The notes under the pieces were generated by a model that worked only from the letters and a program-made list of their open reading frames with translations, searched no databases and had not been told where the DNA came from. Source: Caballeronia catudaia (lineage in GTDB: Bacteria > Pseudomonadota > Gammaproteobacteria > Burkholderiales > Burkholderiaceae). From it: a stretch of 64,000 nucleotides of DNA. The translations under genes and the position numbers were made by a program. Of the stretch, positions 34,863 to 42,851 are shown piece by piece; within the stretch, counting starts at the first letter, position 1, and every line of letters begins with the position of its first letter. The DNA lies in contig NZ_FCOF02000016.1 in NCBI RefSeq assembly GCF_001544755.2, positions 62,001-126,000 on the forward strand. The letters are read 5' to 3'.

Positions 34863-37544
34863 ATGGATGTCCGCAAAACCCACCGCAAGTCAGCCGAACA
34901 CGACGATCCCGCGAGTGCATCGAGAGCAGGTTTCGTGCGCGTTCGTGGCGCACGGGAGCACAACCTGAAGAACGTCGATGTCGACGTGCCGCGCGACGCG
35001 CTCGTCGTCTTCACCGGCATCTCGGGATCGGGGAAATCGTCGCTGGCGTTCGGCACGCTGTACGCCGAGGCGCAACGGCGTTACTTCGAGTCGGTCGCGC
35101 CGTATGCGCGGCGGCTCATCGAACAAGTGGGCGTGCCGCAGGTCGACTCGATCGAAGGCTTGCCGCCCGCGGTCGCCCTTCAGCAACAGCGCAGCGCGCC
35201 GAACGCGCGGTCGTCGGTCGGCAGCGTGACGACGCTATCGAGCCTCGTTCGCATGCTGTACTCGCGCACCGGCAGCTATCCGCCGAAACAGCCGATGCTC
35301 TACGCGGAAGACTTTTCGCCCAACACGGTGCAGGGCGCGTGCCCGGTGTGTCACGGCCTCGGCCGCGTCTACGAAGTCACGGAAAAGTCGATGGTCCCGG
35401 ACGACTCGCTCACGATCCGCGAGCGCGCCATCGCAGCGTGGCCGCCCGCATGGCACGGGCAGAATCTGCGCGACATTCTCGTCACGCTCGGCTACGACGT
35501 CGACACACCCTGGCGCGACCTGCCGAAGAAGGACCGCGACTGGATTCTCTTCACCGATGAGCAGCCGACCGCACCCGTGTACGCCGGGCTCACGCCGAAG
35601 GAAACGCGTGCGGCGCTCAAGCGCGGCGCCGAGCCGAGCTATCAGGGCACGTTCACCGGCGCGCGCCGCTATGTGCTGCATACCTTCGCGCATACGCAAA
35701 GCGCGCTCATGAAAAAGCGCGTGTCGCGCTTCATGGTCGGCCACGATTGCGCCGCGTGCCAGGGCAAACGGCTCAAGAAGGAAGCGCTGTCGGTGACTTT
35801 CGCGGGGCTCGACATCGCCGAGTTCGCGCGGCTGCCGCTCAACCGTCTCGCCGATCTGCTCGCACCCATCGCGCGCGGCGAATGGCCGGCACGCGACGAT
35901 GCGCCCGGCTCCACGCTCGCGAAGAAAGACCGCGTCGCCGCAACCGCGAAGCGCGTCGCGGCGGGCGGCTCCGCGCACAAGGCCGCCCCCGATATACGCC
36001 GAACGGCGAATCTGTCCGACGAGAAACGCGCCGCCGCCGAGCGCATCGCAGCGGACCTGCTGGAGCGGCTCGGCACGCTGATCGATCTCGGCCTCGGCTA
36101 CCTGTCGCTCGATCGCGCGACACCGACGCTCTCCTCCGGCGAACTGCAGCGCCTGAGGCTCGCGACGCAGCTTGCATCGCAACTGTTCGGCGTCGTGTAC
36201 GTACTCGACGAACCGTCCGCCGGCCTGCATCCCGCCGATAGCGAGGCGCTCTTCGCCGCGTTGCAGCGCCTGAAGGCCGCGGGCAATTCGCTCTTCGTCA
36301 TCGAACACGATCTGAACACGATGCGGCGCGCGGACTGGCTCGTCGATGTCGGTCCGGCCGCAGGCGAACGAGGCGGACATGTGCTTTACAGCGGGCCGCC
36401 GGCGGGCCTCGCATCGGTCGAAGCATCGCAGACGCGCCCGCATCTCTTCGGCGCGAAGCAAGCGAAAGCACGCGCCGCGCGCGAACCGCGCGGCTGGCTC
36501 AGGCTGGAGGGCGTTACGCGAAACAACCTGCATGGCATCGACGCGGCCTTCCCGCTCGGCGCATTCACGACCGTCACCGGCATCTCGGGCTCGGGCAAGT
36601 CGAGCCTCGTGAGTCAGGCGCTGCCGGAACTCGTCGCAGAACGGCTCGGACGCGCGCTCGACGACGCGCAGGAAGACGAGCAGGACCCGCTGTTCGCAGC
36701 CGCCAATACATCGGGGGACGGACGCATTGTCGCGGGCATGGAGACGATCCGGCGTCTCGTGCGCGTCGATCAGAAACCGATCGGCCGCACGCCGCGCTCG
36801 AACCTCGCGACTTACACGGGTTTCTTCGATCACGTGCGCAAGCTTTTCGCCGATACGCCCGCCGCGCGCAAACGCCGCTATGGCGCGGGACGCTTTTCGT
36901 TCAACGTCGCGCAGGGTCGCTGCCCGACGTGCGAGGGCGAAGGCTTCGTGAGCGTCGAGCTGCTGTTCCTGCCGAGCGTCTACACCTCGTGCGCGACCTG
37001 TCATGGCTCGCGCTACAACCCGCAGACGCTGGAGATCGAATGGCACGGAAAGAACATCGCCGACGTGCTCGGCATGAGCGTCGACAGCGCATGCGAATTT
37101 TTTGCCGATGAACCGAACGTGATGCGCGCGCTCGCCGTGCTGCGCGACATCGGCCTCGGTTATCTGCGGCTCGGGCAGCCCGCGACGGAGCTATCGGGCG
37201 GCGAAGCGCAACGCATCAAGCTCGCGACGGAACTGCAGCGGGCGCATCGCGGCGACACGCTCTATATTCTCGATGAACCGACGACGGGTCTGCATCCGGC
37301 CGACGTGGACCGGCTGATGGCGCAACTGCAAGGACTCGTCGATGCGGGCAACACCGTGGTCGTCGTGGAGCACGACATGCGGGTCGCGTCGTCATCCGAC
37401 TGGGTCATCGACATCGGTCCCGGTGCGGGCGAGGATGGCGGAAAGATCGTCGTGGAAGGCGCGCCGCAACGCATCGCGGAACATGTTGCAAGCCGCACGG
37501 CGGGTTATCTGAAGGAAGCGCTGGCGTCAGGCCGCGTGTCCTGA
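34863..37544 (+). CDS. Class II UvrA-like ABC ATPase
   Basis: 893 aa, two ABC ATPase halves. Walker A motifs [10 protein letters not shown] occur at about residues 51-60 and 570-580, each with an ABC signature (LSSGELQR and LSGGEAQR), and zinc-finger cysteines are at [10 protein letters not shown] and CPTCEGEG. After the [19 protein letters not shown] block it passes straight into the GACPVC zinc region, so the UvrB-binding domain of ordinary UvrA is missing; this defines the UvrA2 class. Such proteins bind DNA and are linked to tolerance of DNA-damaging compounds. The start at 34863 is the best guess; another ATG lies at 34803. Confidence 0.85.
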   Translation: MDVRKTHRKSAEHDDPASASRAGFVRVRGAREHNLKNVDVDVPRDALVVFTGISGSGKSSLAFGTLYAEAQRRYFESVAPYARRLIEQVGVPQVDSIEGLPPAVALQQQRSAPNARSSVGSVTTLSSLVRMLYSRTGSYPPKQPMLYAEDFSPNTVQGACPVCHGLGRVYEVTEKSMVPDDSLTIRERAIAAWPPAWHGQNLRDILVTLGYDVDTPWRDLPKKDRDWILFTDEQPTAPVYAGLTPKETRAALKRGAEPSYQGTFTGARRYVLHTFAHTQSALMKKRVSRFMVGHDCAACQGKRLKKEALSVTFAGLDIAEFARLPLNRLADLLAPIARGEWPARDDAPGSTLAKKDRVAATAKRVAAGGSAHKAAPDIRRTANLSDEKRAAAERIAADLLERLGTLIDLGLGYLSLDRATPTLSSGELQRLRLATQLASQLFGVVYVLDEPSAGLHPADSEALFAALQRLKAAGNSLFVIEHDLNTMRRADWLVDVGPAAGERGGHVLYSGPPAGLASVEASQTRPHLFGAKQAKARAAREPRGWLRLEGVTRNNLHGIDAAFPLGAFTTVTGISGSGKSSLVSQALPELVAERLGRALDDAQEDEQDPLFAAANTSGDGRIVAGMETIRRLVRVDQKPIGRTPRSNLATYTGFFDHVRKLFADTPAARKRRYGAGRFSFNVAQGRCPTCEGEGFVSVELLFLPSVYTSCATCHGSRYNPQTLEIEWHGKNIADVLGMSVDSACEFFADEPNVMRALAVLRDIGLGYLRLGQPATELSGGEAQRIKLATELQRAHRGDTLYILDEPTTGLHPADVDRLMAQLQGLVDAGNTVVVVEHDMRVASSSDWVIDIGPGAGEDGGKIVVEGAPQRIAEHVASRTAGYLKEALASGRVS

Positions 37545-38063
37545 ACGCACGCCTTGCCGATACGCGTCGTCGAACACGGCTTCGAGCCCGGCATGCGCGC
37601 CGCGCAATTGATCGACGACACGTTTCGCCCACTCGAAATACTCGCGTTTTCTTTCTTCGCTCCAGTCCGAAGGCGGCATCGCGACGATATCGCGCAGATT
37701 GCAGATCTTGTCCGCGAGCTTCACGAGTTGTGCCGCATGACTGATATGCGCCGCATGTTCGATTTGCAGGCGCTTTCTTTCCGCCTTCGGCAAGGACTTG
37801 TCGTCCGTGACTTCGGCGACGATGCGCGCAACCTCGTCGCCGAACCATCGCGTGAGCTCGTCATGCGAGGTGTCCGTATCCTCGATCGTGTCGTGCAAGA
37901 TGGCCGCGAGCAACACGCGCTGATCTTCGACTCCGCCTTCGTTGGCGAGCACGTTTGCGAGCGCGATCGGATGATTGATATACGGCGACGCCTCCGCGTC
38001 CTTTCGCCGTTGCTTGCGATGTTTGTCCGCGGCGAATGCGATGGCTCGAAGCAGTTGATTCAT
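37527..38063 (-). CDS. HD-domain small alarmone hydrolase-like protein (MESH1/SpoT-HD type)
   Basis: 178 aa, only the hydrolase domain of RelA/SpoT. Key residues fit a (p)ppGpp pyrophosphohydrolase: H31 (INHPIALA), H57-D58 and E61-D62 (ILHDTIEDT), and [12 protein letters not shown] supplies the later Asp/Asn. The ATG at 38063 is chosen because GGAAGA precedes it; an ATG at 38078 overlaps the YdcF stop and is possible. It would lower (p)ppGpp or act on a related nucleotide. The 3' end overlaps the UvrA gene by 18 bases, tail to tail. No synthetase is nearby. Confidence 0.85.
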   Translation of the reverse strand: MNQLLRAIAFAADKHRKQRRKDAEASPYINHPIALANVLANEGGVEDQRVLLAAILHDTIEDTDTSHDELTRWFGDEVARIVAEVTDDKSLPKAERKRLQIEHAAHISHAAQLVKLADKICNLRDIVAMPPSDWSEERKREYFEWAKRVVDQLRGAHAGLEAVFDDAYRQGVRSGHAA

Positions 38064-38077
38064 GAGTTGGTCTTCCA

Positions 38078-38794
38078 TCAATAGAGGCCGAGGCATCGCC
38101 AGGCATAGAACCGTGCGATGCCGACCAGTTCATGCAGCGCGCGGTTCGAATCGAACAATGCTGCCGGGCGCAGCACCCACCGCGAATCCGGTTCGCGTAT
38201 GGAGGCCACCGCCGGCTGCGGATGCACCCCGAAGGCTTCGAACGCCAGCATAGCGCGGCGCATATGAAGCGACGACGTAACGAGCACCGACGTATCGTAT
38301 TGCCGCGACCGGAGTAACTTCGCCGTGTTGCGCGCGTTCTCGTATGTATCGAGACTCTGATTTTCAATGACGAGATCCGAGCGCCTCACGCCCGCGTCGA
38401 GAAGCAAGCCGCTGTAGAGATCGGCTTCGCTCTGTTCATGATGCTGCGGATTGCCTCCGCTCATTACGACAAAGCACGCCTTCTCCGTTTCGACGCAGCG
38501 CCTGTAGAGCGATGCCGCGAGATCGATGCGAGCCATCCCGTCGCCTTCGGGCACGAGACGCTGGTAGAAATCGTGGCGCGTGCCGCCGCCGAGCACGATG
38601 ATTGCCGTGCGCGCTTTCAAGCGCGGTTCGCTCGCCGAGCCATAAGCGGAATTCGCGATCCACACGAGCGGCCCCGCAAGCCAGCTTCCGAGCAGCCAGA
38701 ACACCGCGCATGCAACGATGAAGATGGCAACGCGTCGTTTTTTCCACGCGATAAATAAAACAATGAATACGAGCAGCAGAGCAATCAGTACCAA
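38078..38794 (-). CDS. YdcF/ElyC/SanA-family membrane protein (DUF218)
   Basis: 238 aa. Two membrane helices at about residues 1-45, then a DUF218 domain outside the inner membrane with [28 protein letters not shown] and [15 protein letters not shown], the three conserved blocks. Members such as ElyC and SanA act in envelope and peptidoglycan precursor upkeep. The stop overlaps or nearly meets the HD protein start, so they are likely co-transcribed. Exact role unknown. Confidence 0.88.
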   Translation of the reverse strand: MVLIALLLVFIVLFIAWKKRRVAIFIVACAVFWLLGSWLAGPLVWIANSAYGSASEPRLKARTAIIVLGGGTRHDFYQRLVPEGDGMARIDLAASLYRRCVETEKACFVVMSGGNPQHHEQSEADLYSGLLLDAGVRRSDLVIENQSLDTYENARNTAKLLRSRQYDTSVLVTSSLHMRRAMLAFEAFGVHPQPAVASIREPDSRWVLRPAALFDSNRALHELVGIARFYAWRCLGLY

Positions 38795-39194
38795 TTACCT
38801 CACCTGAGCGTTGCTATTTTCAATAACCTTTCAATCGCACATGAAACTTGCAAGATCGTCCCTGCGGGAACGGATTGCATTGCGCCCTGCGCGACTGGCA
38901 TGAGTTTCAATAATTCAAGCGGATCATAACGTGCGAGTTATCGCGCACAAAAGCCGCATTGCTGTTCGAAGCCCTCCGTGCGCCATCGCACGGACGCACA
39001 AGGCCGCAAATTCGTTAAATACGATCAAACAAAAACAAAGCGGCAGTGCGTGGGAGGAGGCGCGTGAAGCGTCTTCAAGAGATGAACACCACCCCTGTCT
39101 TCGCGCTTCGGAGCAATGCGGCATTCGATAAGAATTCATCGCCGCAGTCCGGATTAAATTGACCGTTGGCCGGGTAATAAGGAAAACACACCCA
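38795..39194. other. Intergenic region upstream of aminoacyl-ACP cluster, with hairpin
   Basis: 400 bases of lower GC content with no supported gene. At 38975-38994 a TCCGTGCG/CGCACGGA stem of 8 bp closes a CCAT loop, without a T-run. A TTGACC lies at 39159, but no -10 follows at proper spacing. It should hold the promoter of the operon starting at 39195 and that of the YdcF gene. Confidence 0.4.
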
Positions 39195-39446
39195 ATGAAA
39201 ACTGAACTGCGCCGTATCCTCGCCGAGTCCGCTCGTCTCGACGTGCCCATCGACACGCTCGCCGACAGCGACGATCTCTACTCCGCCGGTCTTTCCTCGC
39301 TCGCCACGGTGCACGTGATGCTCGCGATCGAAGACGAATTCGGCATCGAGATTCCCGATCACATGCTCACGCGCCGCCTGTTCTCGAGCGTCGACTCTCT
39401 CGCGTCGGCCGTCGACGAATTGCGTCGCACACAGGCGGCAGCATGA
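39195..39446 (+). CDS. Dedicated acyl carrier protein of aminoacyl-ACP cluster
   Basis: 83 aa. Carrier with phosphopantetheine serine S35 in SAGLSSLATVHVML and the usual acidic helices (IEDEFGIEIPDHML). AAGGA stands before the ATG at 39195. Overlaps the next gene by 4 bases, first of a tight four-gene run. Carrier proteins of this group are the known acceptors of amino acids activated by SerRS-like ligases, such as the one encoded two genes further on. Confidence 0.92.
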   Translation: MKTELRRILAESARLDVPIDTLADSDDLYSAGLSSLATVHVMLAIEDEFGIEIPDHMLTRRLFSSVDSLASAVDELRRTQAAA

Positions 39447-40696
39447 ACGCGCCCGCACAGGAGCGGGAAATCGCCGAGCTCGCGCAAAGCGTCGGCGCGC
39501 GCAGTGAGAGCGAGCTGATCGAAGCCGCGAAACGCGTCGCCGCCGTTGCGTCGAAGCACGCCGATGCGGTCGACAGACAAGCGCGCTTCCCCGCTGAAGC
39601 CGTGGCCGCGATGCGCGAAGAGCGTCTCTTCTCCGCGATGATCCCGACGATTCACGGCGGCGACGGTCTCTCGCTGACTGGCGTTGCACGTCTGTGCGAA
39701 GCCATCGCGCAAGGCTGCGCATCGTCGGCGATGATCTATGCGATGCATCAGAGCCAGGTCGTGTGCATCGTCGATCATGGCGTGAACGTGCCGTGGCAGC
39801 GCGACTTTCTCGCCCGCATGGTGAGTGAGCAATTGCTGCTCGCATCGGCGACGTCGGAAGAGAACATCGGCGGCAACATGCGCACGAGCGCATGCGCGGT
39901 CGATCTCGTCGACAACGCGTTTCGCATCGAGAAGCTGGCGCCGACCATTTCGTATGGCAAGTATTCGGACGCCATTCTCGTGACGGCACGCCGTCATCCG
40001 GATGCGCCGCCTTCGGATCAGGTCCTGATCGTCGTTCCGCGCGACACGTTCACGCTGGAACAGCGCGGCACGTGGGACACGCTCGGCATGCGCGGCACGT
40101 GCAGCGAAGGGCATCGTCTCGTCGCGAGCGGCACAGCGGAACAGATCCTGCCGACGCCCTTTTCGAAGATCGCCGACGAAAGCATGCTGCCCGTGTCGCA
40201 TACCTTGTGGTCCGCGGTCTGGTGCGGCATCGCGAGCGATGCCGCGAACCGCGCGCATCAGTTCTTCCGTAATCAGGCGCGCGGCAAGCCCGCGCTGCCG
40301 CCATCGGCCGCGCGGCTCTCGCAGGTGCTCACGCTCATCAAGATGATGCAGGCGCGCTTGCGCGAATCGCTCGCGAATGTCGAAGCAGCGAGCGCCGGGC
40401 GCGCGGCACGCAAGGCGAGCCAGAGCCATGACGACGACGCGCCGCTCGCGGCATCGATCGGCGTCAACGCCGACCTCAACATGCTGAAGCTGGCGATCTC
40501 GCAATCGGCCGTGCATGTCGTGCAGGAGACGCTGATGATCACCGGCATGGCGGGCTACAAGAGCGACACGCCGTTCAGCGTGGGGCGCCATCTGCGCGAT
40601 CTGCATTCGGCGCCGCTCATGATCAGCAACGATCGCATCGAATTGAACACGGCGAATCTGCTGCTTGCGCAGCGCGCCGCAACGGGGACTCTTTGA
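39443..40696 (+). CDS. Acyl-CoA dehydrogenase-family flavoprotein
   Basis: 417 aa, complete. Three-domain acyl-CoA dehydrogenase pattern: an N-terminal helical domain (FPAEAVAAMREERLF, then ARLCEAIAQGCASSAM), a middle beta domain (GTWDTLGMRGTCSEGHRLVA) and a C-terminal helical domain (LITGMAGYKSD-like end). Its gene lies between the ACP and the aminoacyl-ACP ligase genes with a 4-base overlap, so the likely substrate is an aminoacyl-S-ACP rather than a CoA ester, as in prolyl-carrier dehydrogenases. That substrate is inferred. Confidence 0.88.
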   Translation: MNAPAQEREIAELAQSVGARSESELIEAAKRVAAVASKHADAVDRQARFPAEAVAAMREERLFSAMIPTIHGGDGLSLTGVARLCEAIAQGCASSAMIYAMHQSQVVCIVDHGVNVPWQRDFLARMVSEQLLLASATSEENIGGNMRTSACAVDLVDNAFRIEKLAPTISYGKYSDAILVTARRHPDAPPSDQVLIVVPRDTFTLEQRGTWDTLGMRGTCSEGHRLVASGTAEQILPTPFSKIADESMLPVSHTLWSAVWCGIASDAANRAHQFFRNQARGKPALPPSAARLSQVLTLIKMMQARLRESLANVEAASAGRAARKASQSHDDDAPLAASIGVNADLNMLKLAISQSAVHVVQETLMITGMAGYKSDTPFSVGRHLRDLHSAPLMISNDRIELNTANLLLAQRAATGTL

Positions 40697-40698
40697 CG

Positions 40699-41775
40699 AT
40701 GAACATGCCGACGGAACAGGCCGCCATTGCGCAGGCCGAAGCACAACAAGCACAACAACAAGCCCAAGAGACGCAGGCGCCGTACGATAAGTCGGACCTG
40801 ACCTTGCGGGATCGCCTCATCGAGGCGGGCATTCTGCTCGACACGGGCGAAGATGGTCTCTATGGCCGCAGCGAAGTGTTCGAGGATGTCGTCGAGCGCC
40901 TGAATCAAGCGATCACGATGCTCGGCGCGGATCAACACGCGGAAGTGCTGCGCTTTCCGCCCGCGATGCGCCGCCGCGACTTCGAGGACAGCGAATATCT
41001 GAAGAGCTTCCCGAATCTCGCAGGCACGATCCATTCGTTCCAGGGCAATGATCGCGGACATCATCGTCTGCTCGAAGCGCTCGACAAGGTCGTGCATATC
41101 GGCGAGAACGAAGAGCGTTCCGACGAATGGATGGATCAGCAGAAGCCCACGCGCCTCGTGCTCACGCCGGCCGCATGCTATCCGATCTATCCGCTCGTCG
41201 CGAAGCGCGGCAAGCTCGCCGCAGACGGCGCGATCTTCGATGCGTTTTCGTACTGCTTCCGTCACGAGCCGTCCATCGATCCGGGCCGCATGCAGATGTT
41301 CCGCATGCGCGAGTACATTCGCGTCGGCAGCCCCGAACAGGTGATGGCGTTCCGTCAGAAGTGGATCGAGCGCGGCTCGCTGCTCGTCGAGATGCTCGAA
41401 CTGCCCTACGAAATCGATCTGGCCAACGATCCGTTCTTCGGCCGTGGCGGCATGATCGTCGCGGATAGCCAGCGCGCGCAACAGCTCAAGTTCGAACTGC
41501 TCGTGCCCGTCGCGACGCCCGATCGCCCGACCGCGTGCCTGTCGTTCAACTATCACCAGGATCACTTCGGCGAGCTCTGGCATATCAGTCAGGCGGACGA
41601 TCAGGTGGCGCATACCGCGTGCGTCGGATTCGGCATGGAGCGCACGACGCTCGCGCTCTTCCGCCATCACGGTCTCGATGTCAACGCGTGGCCCGAGAAA
41701 GTGCGTCAGTTGCTCTGGGGCGACAAGGCGCCGCTCATCGAGCAAGGCCTCGCGAACCTGGGAACGGAAGCATGA
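40699..41775 (+). CDS. SerRS-like amino acid:[carrier protein] ligase
   Basis: 358 aa, a class II aminoacyl-tRNA synthetase catalytic core without tRNA-binding domain. Motif 2 is FRHEPS...FRMREYIRVG, motif 3 is GFGMERTTLALF. The zinc ligands C160, E205 and C308 have exactly the spacing (45 and 148) recalled for Bradyrhizobium glycine:carrier protein ligase. Such enzymes make the aminoacyl adenylate and move the amino acid to the phosphopantetheine arm of a small carrier. A glutamine/alanine-rich tail of about 28 residues starts the protein. It lies 2 bases after the dehydrogenase and overlaps the DUF1839 gene. Amino acid specificity (Gly, Ala or other) cannot be read with certainty. Confidence 0.9.
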   Translation: MNMPTEQAAIAQAEAQQAQQQAQETQAPYDKSDLTLRDRLIEAGILLDTGEDGLYGRSEVFEDVVERLNQAITMLGADQHAEVLRFPPAMRRRDFEDSEYLKSFPNLAGTIHSFQGNDRGHHRLLEALDKVVHIGENEERSDEWMDQQKPTRLVLTPAACYPIYPLVAKRGKLAADGAIFDAFSYCFRHEPSIDPGRMQMFRMREYIRVGSPEQVMAFRQKWIERGSLLVEMLELPYEIDLANDPFFGRGGMIVADSQRAQQLKFELLVPVATPDRPTACLSFNYHQDHFGELWHISQADDQVAHTACVGFGMERTTLALFRHHGLDVNAWPEKVRQLLWGDKAPLIEQGLANLGTEA

Positions 41776-42776
41776 ACGCCCGCACGCCGGCAGAAGTCGT
41801 GACGGCCGCGTCCACGCCTGCGGATAGCGACTTTCAGCAACACGCGCTGCATCGTGAAGAGCGCGTGTGGCTGGAGACCAACTGCTACGTCGATCTGTGG
41901 ATCGAGCTGCTGCATCACTACCGCTGCGATCCGCATGCGGGACTCAGCTTCACGGTGACGCAGGCGTTCGAGGGCGATCAGTTCACGTTCCCGAAGTTCT
42001 CGCTCGACGATATCGCGCGGCTCTATGGCCTCCAGGCGCAAGAGCTCGCGATCTACGACACGCTGGAAGCGCACGTGCGCGAGCAGACGCGTCGCGGGCA
42101 GATGGTGGTCGTCGAAATGGATGCGTACTATCTGCCCGATACGCGCGCGACCGCGTACCGGCAGACGCATACGAAGACGACCATCGCCATCGACGCCATC
42201 GACACGGACGCGAAGCGCATCACGTACTTCCACAACGCGGGCTATTTCGCGTTGTCGGGCGAAGACTACGACGGCGTGTTTCGTCTGATGCCCGGCCTCG
42301 CAAGCGATGTGCACGCGCTCTTTCCGTACGTGGAGTTCGTGAAGCGCGCGCGTGCCCCGCTCGAAGGCCATGCGCTCGTGCAACGCTCGGTCGACCTGCT
42401 CGCATTGCGGCTCGCGGATCGTCCGACGGTGAATCCGGTTGCGCAATGGCGCGCGGAATTTCCGGCGCATTTGCGCGCGTTGCTCGAACGCGATCCTGCG
42501 TACTATCACCTCTACACGTTCAACGTGATGCGTCAGTTGGGCTCGAACTTCGAATTGCTTTCGAAGTATCTCGGCTGGCTCAACAGGCACGGCGTGGAAG
42601 TGCCGGTCGAGATTCAAACGAGCGCGCAGGCGATCGCAAGCGAAGCGATGGTCATGCAGTTCCGTCTCGCGCGCGCCCGCATGCGCTCGCGTACCGATGC
42701 GTGCGAGGATTGCTTCGATTCGATGCAAGCCTCTTACGATAAAGTCATCGAGCCGCTTGCCGCGTGCTTTCTCTGA
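41772..42776 (+). CDS. DUF1839-family protein of aminoacyl-ACP cluster
   Basis: 334 aa, soluble. Recognised as DUF1839 from its start (RVWLETNCYVDLWIELLHHY) and from HALVQRSVDLLALRLADRP with the C-terminal AHLRALLERDPAYYHLYTFNVMRQLGSNFELLS. Its function is unknown; it recurs with the amino acid:carrier protein ligase, so it may take the aminoacyl group from the ACP or release it. N-terminal Cys (in TNCYVD) and His are possible acyl-transfer residues, a guess only. ATGA overlap with the ligase gene; a strong stem-loop follows its stop directly. Confidence 0.82.
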   Translation: MNARTPAEVVTAASTPADSDFQQHALHREERVWLETNCYVDLWIELLHHYRCDPHAGLSFTVTQAFEGDQFTFPKFSLDDIARLYGLQAQELAIYDTLEAHVREQTRRGQMVVVEMDAYYLPDTRATAYRQTHTKTTIAIDAIDTDAKRITYFHNAGYFALSGEDYDGVFRLMPGLASDVHALFPYVEFVKRARAPLEGHALVQRSVDLLALRLADRPTVNPVAQWRAEFPAHLRALLERDPAYYHLYTFNVMRQLGSNFELLSKYLGWLNRHGVEVPVEIQTSAQAIASEAMVMQFRLARARMRSRTDACEDCFDSMQASYDKVIEPLAACFL

Positions 42777-42777
42777 A

Positions 42778-42813
42778 CGCCAAAACCGCGCGGTCCCTCG
42801 CGCGGTTTTGGCG
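42778..42813 (+). terminator. Perfect 15-bp stem-loop after DUF1839 gene
   Basis: CGCCAAAACCGCGCG, six-base loop GTCCCT, then the exact reverse complement. It begins 2 bases after the DUF1839 stop and ends 38 bases before the GH2 start. The A-run and T-run are inside the stem, so it can act in both directions. It probably ends or attenuates the ACP operon ahead of the glycosidase gene. Confidence 0.8.
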
Positions 42814-42851
42814 TCGTTCTCAAGATCCCGTCATCCTCATCGAGGAAGGTC

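Noticed and set aside
38975..38994. Hairpin upstream of the ACP operon as a terminator
   Set aside because: The 8-bp stem is real but has no T-run on either side and no gene end next to it, so it is only noted with the intergenic region.
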